A stretch of DNA of 64,000 nucleotides from Aureobasidium sp. EXF-3400 (GCA_024195585.1 SWBL01000210.1:1-64000); one strand, 5' to 3'. Numbered from the stretch's first letter, positions 1-12,051 are shown. Numbers and translations: made by a program. Notes: generated from the letters alone by a model not told the origin.

Positions 1-422
1 CAAAACATACAGCAGCAGGGATTCCCACGTGGTCACCCACCGTAGTACTAATCTGCCGTTCAACTGCTTATGTATGGCAGAGCGGACGGGATGCCCAGTC
101 TTCAGCTGACTGTGGCCGTATGTGCTTGTAAGTCACAGTAATTACAATCTGAAAGTTCTTGCATAGCTCGAAAGAGGGTGGACGCAAAATTTCAAGTCAG
201 CAAGCTCGAGCGAGTGTCTAGTTTCGCGCAACTGGCCACAGATTTTTCGAACCTGACGACAGTGCAGCAGGCTGACAGAATAAGTTGGATCATGTTGGTG
301 CCAGAAGGGCTATCTGGTCACACGGAGTATCAGAGATCAATATGATACAGAGATAGGGATATCAGGTTTCCGAAGGACGTCGATAGATTGAGATCTAGAA
401 GGTGCTCTCGTGCGATCCACGC
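1..422. other. Intergenic, left edge
   Basis: This stretch lies downstream of the leftmost gene. I see no open frame, RNA gene or clear repeat in it. It probably contains the 3' UTR of the minus-strand phosphorylase/subtilisin gene. Confidence 0.5.
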
Positions 423-2832
423 CTACGTGTTCATCAATATGTCTAGAAGCACCCCTTTGGCATATCCTATGCTCTGTTTGTTGAACAAATTCCAGGGCGT
501 TAGTATCCTATAAGCACCTCTTTGCTCTGATAGTCTTTGCTGAAAAATGTTGATGATGCCTTTCTTCGTTCTGACTTTCTGAGCGAGACGTCTCTCTTCC
601 TCGGACCAAGCTCGACTCTCGTAGATCATCCAATCCATGAGAACAGCAGCCATACCAGCTGCAATCGAAGTTGCATACGAGGTACCGCTCTTGCTCGGTG
701 ATCCTGGGGTCTGGTAAGGGGTAGTGATATTCTCTCCCAATGTACAGAACATATTGTATACCGGCGGAGGATTGAATCTGGATGGATTATTGAGACCATC
801 ACAAGCTCCGATGCATATAACATGGTCTTGATCAGCCGGAAAGGATACCTTTCCACCGGATCCGCTGTCATGCCCCGCCGCGAAGAGCACAATACCCTCT
901 TCGTGAGCGTCTAGCAGAGCTTTGCTAAGTTCTTCGAGATTGGGCTCGAATTGTCGAAAAGCAAAAGGTATGATGATGATGTCAACTTCCTCAACAATGG
1001 TCAAAAATCTGATTGCCTTGAAAAATTTTGGGTAAGCATAGGTGAGTAAGAGCTGCAAGGATGACATACATTAGTGATCGGGTCGACGGCGTCAATGTTG
1101 GGACCGATTGCTACGCGAGCGATATAAACCTCTGCGTTCGGTGCCGTACGCAGCAAGATTCCTGCAGCATGCGTGCCGTGGTCCGCATCGTCTCTCGGCG
1201 GACCGTCAATAAAACTCAGATAGTGCGCTCGTTCCCAAATTTTTCGGTCATCTTCCCATCTACTGCATGTCCCTTCACTCACTCCTGTCTCTAAGACAGC
1301 AATCTTGATCCAATCTCCCGCCGTATCTTGTGGAGCAACTTCGAGTACAGTGTCATGCAACCGTGTAAACCAGTCTCGAGCTACCTGGTCCCTGAGCAAT
1401 ATTTTAGCAATGGGAAGCTTGCGTAGCTCAACACTACTTACATCTTCTCGTTAGAGGGCTGAATATGATATGATGACAGCGAAGCCAGATCCTGTGGGAC
1501 GGAAAGAGAGGTACGTGGCAGTCCGGGTGATTGCCTGGTTGGCACAAATGTCTGCGAGGAATCTCTGCAGGCTTCTCGAACAGCTTCTAGTTCCCATCGT
1601 GTCATGCTATCGAGATCAAGTGTTGAGGTTGCTTTCTTTGGGCTCGAGTGGTCAACGGGACCACCGTCACTGTTCTCCTCACGGATAGTCTTGGGGGTCC
1701 AACATCCGCTAGATTCTCCAACAGCGGTAGCAAACAAAGAGCCACGTGAAGGTACGCTATTGCTAGACTGGCTTGGCATCGAGTCGTGTTTGCTGCTACC
1801 AGATGCAACGGTGTGTGTTTGTGACGGAGATATCACTTCACTGTCCCGTCCCACATTGAGATTACTTGTACTCTTTGGATGTTGCGGCGTCGTTCTGTGG
1901 ATTTCCCTTAATAGATCTTTGGCATAGGCTGCTGCTGCCATTGCGGCATACCCTTGCCAACGTTTATTTTTGTGACTATCACTGTAGTCGCAAATCCCTC
2001 GGATGACAAGACACGGGAAGTGGTTCATCATGCCAGCTGCCTCCATTTCGAAACATAAAACTCCCTGATCTCTGGCGTAACGATCTCGGATCAGGGCATC
2101 CTTCATCAACTGATTGCCAGAAGCAATGATTCCATGGTGAACATATGGATTATCATGATTTGCTTGTCGAGGCGGACGTTTAAAAATATTGTCTGGTCGT
2201 AGCGCGCAAGACTCATCACACGCTCGGCGACTACTATGCACAAAGCTGGAGGCGTAGAGACGGTCACTCTCTGGAGGAGGGCGAGAAAAGTCCTTTTGCA
2301 ATCTTGGCCACGTTTCAAGGATTGATTCAATGGTTTCCTCGATACGGTGACCTCTCCGCCTGTATTTGCTCTTCAACCCAGTGACAGCAGAACGCACGAC
2401 GGTTGGTGGCTGGTTCAAAAATCCGGTCTGAACAAATTCCGATCCTTGGATAGTCTTTCCATAGTCGTACTGATAGACCCCAGCTGATCCATTTTTTGGT
2501 GAGCTTACGACGATATCACCGAGACGGATATGATCTCTCCTAGTAGGAGCGCCACCGCCAATGCCGACCATCAATCCAATTGTGATGTTAGGGAAGCTAT
2601 TAAGCATATTGGTGATAACACTGGCGGCAGAGCTTGTCCCATACTCGCCATCTGGGAGTACCGCCATCACAACATTGTGCCCTACAACATCACCAAGCGT
2701 GTAATGGTTGGTATCACGGGTTGACAGCCGGTTTGGTGGCTCGCGTTCGTTGTCGAGAAATGTCTGAGCTGCAGTATATTCGATTTCGATGGCACAAATC
2801 CAGCCAACGGTATAAACCCCAGGGTCTGACAT
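423..2832 (-). CDS. Nucleoside phosphorylase-like / subtilisin-like (S8) fusion protein
   Basis: The exons are complement(join(423..1016,1070..1391,1442..2832)), giving 768 residues; both introns (50 and 53 bp) start GTAAGT or GTATGT and preserve frame. Residues 1-285 form a PNP_UDP-type domain like those at the N-terminus of many fungal NLR proteins: GIGGGAP, RLGDIVVSSP, FEMEAAG and a C-terminal RGICDYSDSH motif are visible. Residues 285-465 are Ser/Pro-rich linker. Residues 490-700 are a subtilisin-like domain with DHGTHAAG (His 535) and SGTSYAT (Ser 684). The usual catalytic Asp motif (LDTG) reads LETG (Glu 498), and the oxyanion-hole Asn region reads AAGHDSG, so activity is doubtful. There is no signal peptide, which suggests a cytosolic protein. 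Known for the family: related PNP domains act as nucleotide-cleaving immune effectors. A role in innate immunity here is inference. Confidence 0.85.
1017..1069 (-). other. Intron 2 of the phosphorylase/subtilisin gene
   Basis: A 53-bp intron with GTATGT donor and AAG acceptor. Removing it joins DPITN to AIRFLTIVEEVDI, which restores the continuous S8 core. Without splicing the upstream frame runs into the stop at about 1001. Confidence 0.8.
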
Positions 2833-3143
2833 CCGGTGGCAGTTGATCAGCGGATATGTTGTAATGGGGACTTTGGAGGTGGGGTTTTCTCCTCAGTCTG
2901 TGGAAAGCCAGCTGATATCGCGCCACCATTCCGATATGCGTCATGCAGAGGCTCGGCCTAGCGAATCGGATAAGAGAGGTGCACAACTTAGGCGCCGAGG
3001 AACCTGCCGCTTGCAGATACTGCTATAATTTACTACCAGTTCTGAAACTCGGTTTCCCACTTCCTCGTAATTCGTTTTGGGAACTATATGAGCGATCTAT
3101 CCCGCAAATGGTGTGGTAAGTCGAGATTGACATATCTTAATAG
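2833..3143. other. Short intergenic region between two minus-strand genes
   Basis: About 310 bp between the start of the phosphorylase/subtilisin gene and the stop of the ankyrin-type gene. It must hold the promoter of the first and the terminator of the second. I see no TATA box or other motif that I can support. Confidence 0.5.
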
Positions 3144-6100
3144 CTAAAGGCAAGAAAGTAAAGCTTCCTTCTTGTCCTCGTCCGCGCGAACCAACTCCGT
3201 CACATATTCCTGCAGTGAAAATTCTCTACCTCCTTTGTCTGTATAACTGTATCTGCTAGCCTTAAGTGGATTGTTCTGAATACCAAGCGCATAAACCATG
3301 TCCTCCGTTATATCTACGCCAGTCTCGATTGCGATGTGGAGGACAGTCTGCTGTTGGGGGGACCGCCAATCGAGATTGGTCTTCCGGGCGAGAATTTGCA
3401 TCGTTTGTCTTCGCCGGGCTCTGAATGACGAATCCTCTTTTGTAATCTTGCACCATGGTCGAGGTTGTGCTCCACAAGCGACACCTAGTGGGATCAAAAA
3501 GTCATATGTCTCGTCCTTATAATTGGGATCATGACTTTCCAAAAGCAACTGGACAAACTTTGGCAATGCGAGCAATGCCGCCAGATGGAGTAAACCATCA
3601 TCGACTGGCAGTGCTGAGTTCAGCTGACGAAAACCCTCGACATTACCTAAATACATCGAAGCAAGGCGTAGATCTATCATCTCGTCACCGGGGAAATCAG
3701 CACTTGTCTTTGGTGTCTTAGGAAACATAGCTAAATGTGCGAACCAAGTCTGATGAATTTTGTAGGACAAGATACGGTCCCGGTACTTGTTAATCAAAGC
3801 CTTCAGTATGTCAGTTCGTTGAGATTGTAGTAGGCAGCAAAGAGCTGCAGAAACCCCAGTCTCTGGTGTCGAGTAGTTCGGAAGCACTGTACAGCCAGTC
3901 AGTAAAAGCAGCTTTCAAGTCTGTCATGCTTAACAGTGACAAACCTTCGCGACCCTTAGCTATCAGCGTGAGTATGGTATCAGTCCCAATCCGCGGCTCA
4001 CGCAAAAGGGCCCATATGAGCACAGTACATTCTTCAAGCTGCCAACCTCTACGGACATGGCAAGATGACAATGCAGAAGTGGATACGCCTTTGTCTAGTA
4101 GTAGTGTCAGAAGTTTTATCCCGCGTGGAAACTTTCTTAAGCATTCCAAGAGGAGCTGGCTTTCGCCAGTGATTGACGCTCTAGGGAATTCTTTGAGGCA
4201 TATCCTAAACCACTTCACGACCTGATGTTCCTCTTGAAGGCCGCTCAAAAGCCTTGGTAGAAGCACTCTCAACTTGGCATACCTACTGAGCAGGAGAAAT
4301 TCGGCTTCCTTTCCCGCTTTAGCTGTCGAGATGAAACATACAGCATCGTCGTTGTTTGGGTTCGCACCTGTCTCGAGAAGAAGCTTCAAGATGGCGTGGC
4401 TCGGAGAGCTTTCATTGAGAGTCTTCAAAAGGGCACTGTGAAGAGACTTTCCTCCAATGTTGTGTTCCAGCAAACATCGGTATACCTCTAGGCGCATATC
4501 ATGTTTGTCCAACGGAGCAGCTACTGCATGAGAGAATGCGACCTCTGCCACACTATCATCCGTGATGTACTGACTCAAGATCTTCACCGCATCAACAGAA
4601 TCCGCCCAAAGAGCCCGGCGGAAAGCATCACCATTGCGATACCCGACCATAGCACCAGAATGGAGTAACAAAGTTACTAATGACGTGTTACCACGGCTAG
4701 TAGCACTCAAGGAGTTCAAAAGAGCTTCAGACTTGACTTTTTGCGAAATAGGGTTGCCTAGCAGTATGTTTTTGTCCAACAGACACTGGTAGATGGATAT
4801 CGCTCTATCAGGATTGTCGAGAGTTGAACCTGCTTCTTTGAATAATTGAACGAGCGTATAGCGGTCTTTGATGAAGCTAACCATGGCCAGTATGAGTTTG
4901 GGAGATGGCCTCGCCATTGCCGTCTTGAGAGTCTTGAAGTTGGTTTCCGCACCTCGCTTCAACAGAAGCTCGGCGAGTTGGATTCCCTCTTGGTTGTGAA
5001 CAACACAGTCATTGAGCAACTCTGACATATTCCCCACTGAGAATCCGCCAGTTGCATCCAGAAGCAGATTGAAGACGTCAAGCTTGTGGGTCGCGTTCAA
5101 TCTAGAACAATCAATTGCCAAGCATACTTGCTTCACAGCTGATGGAGCGGGTCTAGAGGCGAGCAACAGCTTGATTATATCGAATGATTCTGCCTTTGCT
5201 GCTGCCAGGAGAGCTTGCACGTCAGTATGGTCGACCTTGGCTCCATGACGTAGGAGGAACCTGAGGCCTTGCGAGTCACCGGCTAATGCGTGGTGTGTGA
5301 ACTTCGTAAGGGCCGCTGATTGTCCTATATCGGCTGTCTCTGCCTTTGCAAGAAGGAGCTCCAAGGTACGGAGATCAATGGACTTGACCTCGCCACGGAC
5401 AGCGAATTCGAATGCCGATTTTAGGCTCTTGATGCTTGGGTTAGCATCGAGGGTCTTCCGGAGAAGGCTATCATCCTTTCTTCCAATCGCCAATTTGGAC
5501 AAGAAACCGTCCTCTAGATCAACATCGAGACCGTGCCTGAGAAAGCAAGGTATGATGGTAGTGATGTTGATGTTATTCCTTAGCGTATCAGTGATCGAAG
5601 CTCGATTTAAAACGGCAGAAGCAGAGGAAGTGGAGCAGAGCAGAAGCTCCAAATCAGACAAGTTGTAATATGCAGGACTGATTGCTGTGGGCAGAATAGC
5701 TGCCATGCTTTCGTGACTAAGCGGGCAATCACGGCACAGGATTTGGAGTAGTTCCGACGCTTTGGTTTTGATCGCAACAGCATAGCAAGCACCTGACTTG
5801 AAATTTGCTGTGGCACCACTCTTGATCAGCAGGCGCGCGATATCCAATTTATGATCTTTCGTGGCCGCGGAAAGGAGTGTCTCGTGAAGTGGCGTTCCAC
5901 ATGCTCCTTTACTCAGCAGAAGTTCGATCATACTTTGTGCAATGTTGTAGCCGTAAGAAGTCATTGCTTCGAAAGCAACTGGAACAGCTTTGGCTAGAGT
6001 CTCCACCCGAGCTCCAGCATCACACAGTCGGCGGAGCAGCAACACGTTGCCCCTTCGTGCAGCAATCGAGATTACACTCTCAGCAGATCTAACGAGGGGG

Positions 6101-7860
6101 TCCACAGGTGCATGGTATCGTAGAAGCAGCTGCACTAGCTCAAAGTCTACATCGCCTTCTTGAGTCACTGTTGCTTCTAGGGGGGCTCCAAGTCCCAGGG
6201 CTGGAACACCTTTCTTTAGAAGAGCTTCCATCACCTGAAGTCTGGTATACTTCGATTTCAGAATCATGGCAGTACTTATGGTACTCAGAAGGGCTGCTGG
6301 TGAAATCTTGCTCTGGAGCAAGATGTCAAGGATGTCAAGATTCACTCTTGAGATGGCTGTACGTAGAGCAGAAGCTTGCTCAAACTCGATCGAAGCTCCA
6401 AGCTGTATCAGCTTTTTGACAAGCCGCACACGATGTCGCTCCACAGCACGGACCAGGTGCGAATGCAATGGCTCTCCGGTGAGTCTCAAAGGGGATAGGA
6501 GTTCGATGAGATATAGCATGTCGCTCTCGGAGGTCGACTGAGGTACGAGTTCAAGCAGGGGGGAGACAGGCGATGAGAATTTGCCATTCTTGATTATATC
6601 CATGATCTCAAAATCCATCTGAGAAATGACCCAGGAGATCACGTTGTTCGGCTCGATGTCCATGGAGATGCCGACGCTCGTCAGAGCCTTCACCAGAGGC
6701 AAGTTTCGACATGCTACATCTTTCATAAGCTCCTCACGCAGCACAAGGTTGTCTTCCAAACATCCAGATTCGAGAAGTATCGCGAAAAAGTCGTATCTTC
6801 TTTGTGAAGGTTCAATTCGTGTTGTCAATTCACACACTTGCTGTCGAACATCGTGAAACTCATCATCGGTGTCTGCATACGCGAGTATGATCGCTGTGGC
6901 AGGAAGGTTTTCGGATTCCAGTGCTTTTAGCAGTAAGGCTCCGCACACTAGATCTGGGCGATTGGCTAGACAAAGTAACAGCACATCTGGCGGACTGTCC
7001 TTGTACGGTTCTATGCTGTACCTCCAAGCCTCAACACTCATTGAACTTGGAGCGGACAATAGGAGGCTCGCTAGAGCGATACCGTCCTGCCTCAAACGCT
7101 TTCGGACAGTCTCTTGACACCGCGAGGCGACAGCACCGTACCTAAGGGAGACATTTATAGTGTCCAGCGAATGCTTTGCTAGAACGGCACCGAGGATCCA
7201 GTCCAGCACTTCTTGATTCAATCCAGCCTGGCACATCAGGCGGACATAGTCAATGTCTACTAGTGCAGTCATCCTTTTTATCCACGACCAAGGTATATCT
7301 GGAGCGATAGACGGCTGCGACCTTCCCAACCGACTGGTCATCCTCTTTAGGCGGCTTGCCATCCTATCTTCCAACTTTGCATCGTGGAAGTGATGCCAAA
7401 GCTCATACAGAGATGTGCCTGGCGCAAAAGACAATATCGCTCGTGCTGTAGCAAACGGTTCAATTGGTGTCTCAAGCAAAAACTCGTCGAAGGCCAGGGC
7501 AACCTCGTGTTTCTTGGGACTTTCTGCATCATGATTGGATTTCTTCTGTCGATATTGAGGTAAAATTTTTTGTCGCAGATGTTTCCCCGGGGTCTTGTGG
7601 CCAGATTGCTGGGTAATCAAAAATCGCGCTCTCTCAATATTCGTGGGGGACGGAGGCTGTGAATCAAAGACTGGCGGTCCCGTCAAGATTGGTATGCGTG
7701 AGGGCGGTGAGAGGTTGGCTTTTCCAAGGAAAAACAAGACTCTTTGAGTTTGAGGGTTTAGCGCTTCCATGATACCTTCCAGCGTCCTATTCGAAGACCG
7801 AGTTGAGTAAGATTTGGGTCCTTGGAGTGTAGTGTATGCATGTTGCTGGAGGGGATCCAT
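3144..7860 (-). CDS. Very large degenerate ankyrin-type repeat protein
   Basis: The main open frame runs from an ATG at 7860 to about 3811, and a second frame (to 3144) continues the same kind of sequence, for about 1,557 residues in total. From about residue 280 onward it consists of ~33-residue helix-turn-helix units with ankyrin-like signatures such as LLLRRGAETN, LLLKSGA and LLDKGV, but few keep the classical TPLH start. No NACHT, HET or kinase motif is seen. The join between frames lies near 3845-3887: it may be a 43-bp intron with a weak donor (GTGCTT at 3887, CTGCAG acceptor at 3845), or a one-base frameshift in the C4 run at 3854-3857. Either gives an in-frame product. It may be a sensor or scaffold; the substrate or partner is unknown. 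It shares a 490-bp divergent promoter region with the VWA/alpha-kinase gene. Confidence 0.75.
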
Positions 7861-8350
7861 GATATCGACACCGGGGTGGATGGTAGCCGAATCGTACGTG
7901 GTAGCAGCATTTGACTTTTTGTCGTTCGTCTGCAGTCACCGCGATAGACTCAAGGACTGGGGGGCTGAGATGCACAGCCCTAGATACAGCCTGAGGGCGG
8001 AGTATGCATGAATAGTATGAGGGGCGCACGGTCAGTGCGACGCATGAATCCGCTGTACATGCATTTGTAACTTGTTAGGTGCACCGTTATAGCCAAGATC
8101 ATCAGGCAGCCTTCAGCTCTGTTCATGAGTCCCATCATGAGGTGCAGCCAAATACATGACTAGCGTTACTGAACAGCAGATCCTCGGAAGGCTGACACGC
8201 AGAAAAGCGACATCGTTTTTCCTCATCCACCAGCGGGCGAAACATGATAAATTGAGCTTCTATCATCGAACTTGGTCTGTCTCTAGCCACTGTTTCTTTT
8301 TTTTTTTTTTTGAGTGTCTTCGCTCAGTTGTCGACAGTCCTTTTTTCAGA
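7861..8350. promoter_or_regulatory. Divergent promoter region, ankyrin gene / VWA-alpha-kinase gene
   Basis: About 490 bp separate the two divergent ATGs. A run of 15 T residues at 8297-8311 lies about 40 bp upstream of the chosen kinase start, a common arrangement in fungal 5' leaders. No clear TATA box is seen. Confidence 0.45.
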
Positions 8351-10789
8351 ATGCCTTCATCACCCCCGTCCTACAAAACGTCGGCCTCCGTGTCTCGCTC
8401 GAGCGTTTCTCGTGATGAGATGCGCTCGCTTGCGGATGCAATGCTGAGCTCTTCGTTGTCACGTAGCATCTCCTCGTCGACATCTGTATCTCGTTCAAAG
8501 GTCTCCAAAGATGAGATGAAACTGTTAGCGGACGACATGCTGCGTCTTTCGCAGTCTAGATCTCACGGCGTGCCACCACCTGCCACGTCCGCGCGCTCAG
8601 TCTCAATGCCAAATGCCAGGAGCCACACAGTCACAGCAACTCATGGCTCATCGAGGTCCGCTGCCTCCCCATCGTCCCAGCTATCGGCCAAATCGATGAA
8701 ACAACAGCTTCAGTTCGAAGTCGATCAGGCTAACGCCCAGCAGCCTCCGCGTGATATGAGGATGTTGTTTAGTAAGGCGTGCTCGACCGATCTGCTGTTC
8801 TTGATCGATACTACATGCTCAATGGAGCCATATCTGGAATCCGCCAGGGATCAGGTCAAAAGCATCGTGCTCGAAATCAAGCGGACCTTCTTTGGCGAGT
8901 CAGAGGTCCGCGTTGCCGTCGTCAGCTACAAAGACCATCAGTGCCCAATAAACATCGAGTTCCTTGACTTCACGACGTCAACAGATCGGGTGTTTCTTTT
9001 CTTAGACGGGTTGGGGCCCGGTAATGGCGTGGACTTCCCCGAGGACGTTCTTGGTGGCATCAATCAAGCGCTGAAGGCATCTTGGCACCAACAAACGCGA
9101 TGTATGATCCACATTGGCGATGCACCACCACACGGCCGTGGATTACATGACTTTGACCCTAATTGGGACAACTACTACGAGCCCGGAAGCGAGCCTCATG
9201 GTCTCACGTACAAATCGCTCCTCAGCATGCTAGTTCGCCTCAAGATCAACTATGCCCTACTTCGCATTACGGCATACACCGACCGCATGGCTTTGGAATT
9301 TGCTCGGGCATACGGGCAACGTAACGCGAAGCTACACGCTCTCAACACATACTGCACCGAGCTCAAACTAGGCAGCAGCAATGGAACGAGCAAGAATGAC
9401 AACCGCTCCATGGCCATTGAGCCGCAGTTCGAAGAGTTTCAGCTTGGCATTGAGTACAGCAATCTCCAACATCTCGTTATCAAAACCGTCACCAATTCGG
9501 TATCTAGAACGGCTGGTCGTCTTTCGATGACTATGAGCGCGTCGACTAGAACCGAGGAAGCTGGGCGTTCTCACAATCTCGAGATGATTAGTGAGGAGAG
9601 CAGTGTTGCTAGTCATGGTGGCCAAAACGGCCTGGAGACTATTGATGTGGAAAAGATCCAGCCGCAATGGAAGACTGCAGGCTGGTTTGACAAAACTTTC
9701 GAGGTGCAAGGCTTTTGTCCTGCAATTGTCATCCACGACAGTGAAACACTGACTGGCATGATGTCTGCGGACGAGAACATCAAATTGGACGTTGTGGAGC
9801 TTACAGTACAAGCCCGAGCGAAACCTTTTGCGCACGGCGCCGTTCGTAAAGCGTTCTATGCCCGCACTGAGGCCTCGGAGAGTCCTTTCGTACTGAAATC
9901 GTTCATTGCAGGCACCAATGACAACCGTGCCAAAGTGATCGAGGACATGCGGATCCAGACGCTATGCAAAGCTTTCGCTCTCGATTTCAATGGTCTTCTC
10001 GAAATTGACCCTCCACTAGACTTCATCGTGACGTCCTGCCTGCAGAGAAAGTCAAAGATAGCCTCAGAATCCATGTCGCTTGAGCAATTCGTGGAAGGCG
10101 AATATGTCAAGTATAACAGCAACGTTGGCTGGATGGATGAGAATTTATCCAACGATCCTTTCAATCAGATGGCCCAGGCATTTTCGCATTTCACCTTCGA
10201 GCGCTCGTGGGGACTTTTCTTAGTCAACGATCTTCAAGGAGTGCACCATCTACTAACAGACCCAGCTATCCAGACGCGCGACACCGAGAGATTCAAGCTG
10301 CATGATACAAACTTGAACGAATCAGGCTTCAAATTCTTCTTCGTTCGGCACGAATGTAATACATTCCGCCATAAGCTAGGCCTGAAGAGTAATCGGGAGA
10401 TGTTCGTATCGGGCGAATTCGAATTCAGGAAAGAGTGGCCGACCATGGCTCCCACTGTGTGTTGCGCTAACAAGTTCTGTCGCGGCATTATTCGCATGGC
10501 CAATTCACACGAATCTGCAGGGTTTCCCGGTCACCATTGGTGTCGCAAGTGCTGGAAGCAATTGAGTACGCCCACCATCCGGCGGTCATGTGTCGAGAAC
10601 GGCCCAAGGCATGAGTTCGAGGTGTCGGACTTCTTCCACGAGTCGCAAGGACAGCTCCCTCCACGCAAATGTCCTGATCACCGTGAAAAGGATACCACAG
10701 AGTCCAGCGCTGCTGCTGCTGGCGGAGGCATGTGGAACAAAATTAAGGCTGCAGGTTCCAAGGGTCCGATGCTTGGGAACAAGTGGTAA
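8351..10789 (+). CDS. VWA domain / alpha-kinase protein (VwkA-like)
   Basis: A single exon of 812 residues. The frame is open back to 8156, but that part includes a T15 tract and leader-like sequence, so I place the start at the ATG at 8351 (MPSSPPSYK). Residues 1-130 are Ser-rich and disordered. Residues 145-345 are a von Willebrand A domain with the metal-site motif LIDTTCS near residue 151. Residues 490-680 are an atypical alpha-kinase domain: a lysine in FVLKSF, the catalytic-loop motif DLQG near 627, LTDPAIQT, and the terminal FFVRHECN. The C-terminus (from about 700) has CCANKFC, CRKC and CPDH, a zinc-ribbon-like element. The architecture matches Dictyostelium VwkA and many fungal homologues, a family of Ser/Thr kinases. 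The substrate is unknown. Its position in a block of NLR-like modules suggests signalling. Confidence 0.88.
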   Translation: MPSSPPSYKTSASVSRSSVSRDEMRSLADAMLSSSLSRSISSSTSVSRSKVSKDEMKLLADDMLRLSQSRSHGVPPPATSARSVSMPNARSHTVTATHGSSRSAASPSSQLSAKSMKQQLQFEVDQANAQQPPRDMRMLFSKACSTDLLFLIDTTCSMEPYLESARDQVKSIVLEIKRTFFGESEVRVAVVSYKDHQCPINIEFLDFTTSTDRVFLFLDGLGPGNGVDFPEDVLGGINQALKASWHQQTRCMIHIGDAPPHGRGLHDFDPNWDNYYEPGSEPHGLTYKSLLSMLVRLKINYALLRITAYTDRMALEFARAYGQRNAKLHALNTYCTELKLGSSNGTSKNDNRSMAIEPQFEEFQLGIEYSNLQHLVIKTVTNSVSRTAGRLSMTMSASTRTEEAGRSHNLEMISEESSVASHGGQNGLETIDVEKIQPQWKTAGWFDKTFEVQGFCPAIVIHDSETLTGMMSADENIKLDVVELTVQARAKPFAHGAVRKAFYARTEASESPFVLKSFIAGTNDNRAKVIEDMRIQTLCKAFALDFNGLLEIDPPLDFIVTSCLQRKSKIASESMSLEQFVEGEYVKYNSNVGWMDENLSNDPFNQMAQAFSHFTFERSWGLFLVNDLQGVHHLLTDPAIQTRDTERFKLHDTNLNESGFKFFFVRHECNTFRHKLGLKSNREMFVSGEFEFRKEWPTMAPTVCCANKFCRGIIRMANSHESAGFPGHHWCRKCWKQLSTPTIRRSCVENGPRHEFEVSDFFHESQGQLPPRKCPDHREKDTTESSAAAAGGGMWNKIKAAGSKGPMLGNKW

Positions 10790-12051
10790 GTAGCTGTATA
10801 GAGCTTCCTGGTGAGAGTAGTACATTAGTCGAATGCTGCTCACAGCGATGGTCGTCAGCCGTTTGCCAAACAGTGGGGCTTGGCATGACGCACAAGGCTG
10901 TCATGTGAGATCGCGACATGGTGGAGTTCACGGTATCGTTGCTATGGCTGTACTGCGCTTTGCATATCATTCGAACTATCTCAAATTTATTCTGTTTCTG
11001 TTCGTCTGGCAGATTGAAGCGAGCTGCATGAGGACCCAGAGGAGCGTATCTAGTCGTTGAAGCTTCCAACGTCAATACAGTAGATTCATGCTGGATGTGC
11101 CGAGAGAAGCGGGAGGGCTAGCCAATTTTGAAGGATCAGGCTAGCCAACTCGAAGGACGGGACGACACTTCGTAAACTATTGCCTTTGATCACCACCACC
11201 AATTAAACATGAGCTCTCTACGTTGCCATCATATTGCTCATTGTCGTCAACGTATTGTTGGTTGTGTGTGTTTCCTCTGTTCAGCAATGTTGTTTTGCAT
11301 TGCTTAGCAGAGCTGCCTCGAGAGCGCCTTCTCAGACACATGATACGAACAAATACACATTGGTAGAGTGAAAGCCCACTGGACTGCACAAAGACCGATG
11401 GGAGTCCCGTTCTGCATGAGACCACACTGCTTCCGGTATAACTCTTGCTGTGGGGAAGGCGTCTCGATCTGATATGGCTGAGAGCGGGCAGTGCACTAAT
11501 GATCAGCAGTACACGACCATGCAGTATACACGCAGTATACTTCAGGCATTGAACAACGCATGGCCGCCTGACATGAGATTCAATGATATGCCATGCAGCC
11601 ACTCGCAAGCCTGAGTGGGCAAACCTTGCTATATCAGCCTTTTTATAGTCCAGACCGAGGCCCATCCAGCTATGCTAAACGCTCAAAGCTTGAAGAGAAG
11701 GTATCCTGGCTCTCGGATTTGTTCTGAATCTGGATCTGTATGCAGTCATCAGAAAGACTCGAATAATAGGCTCTGCACCTAATCTCTCCCCCGAGCTACC
11801 CGCATGAGCGGACAAGCGATCTAATTCCAGCCACACCAAGCATGTACTGCTGGAGCGGTCGCTTTGACGGGCTTGCAGTTTTCGGATCCTCCGCCCCCCA
11901 TCTGCAGACTGCGCCTTGTAACTTAGAGAGGCATACCTGAGGTATACTGTATTTAAGCTGGACTCATGTGTCACTTCTAGGACATCTCTTTCTGAGGTCG
12001 TCTAGTATCGTATGAATCTTTCAACCTGTCTCATTCCACTGACTTGCAACG
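10790..12051. other. Intergenic region
   Basis: About 1.26 kb without a supported gene. It contains a small imperfect direct repeat at 11116-11161, described separately. The last ~150 bp before the next ATG must hold the promoter of the GTPase gene, with a pyrimidine-rich stretch near 11975-12040. Confidence 0.5.
11116..11161. repeat. Imperfect 23-bp direct duplication
   Basis: GGCTAGCCAA occurs at 11116 and again at 11139, and each copy is followed by a related GAAGGA segment. The core GGCTAGCC is itself a perfect palindrome. It is too short to call a mobile element. Confidence 0.5.

Noticed and set aside
8156..8350. Upstream extension of the VWA/alpha-kinase frame
   Set aside because: It includes a T15 tract and a run of Phe codons followed by leader-like sequence; the ATG at 8351 gives a normal Ser-rich start.
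11116..11161. Short repeat considered as a mobile-element target duplication or attachment site
   Set aside because: No terminal inverted repeats, transposase or element body lie between or beside the copies; it is only a 23-bp imperfect duplication.
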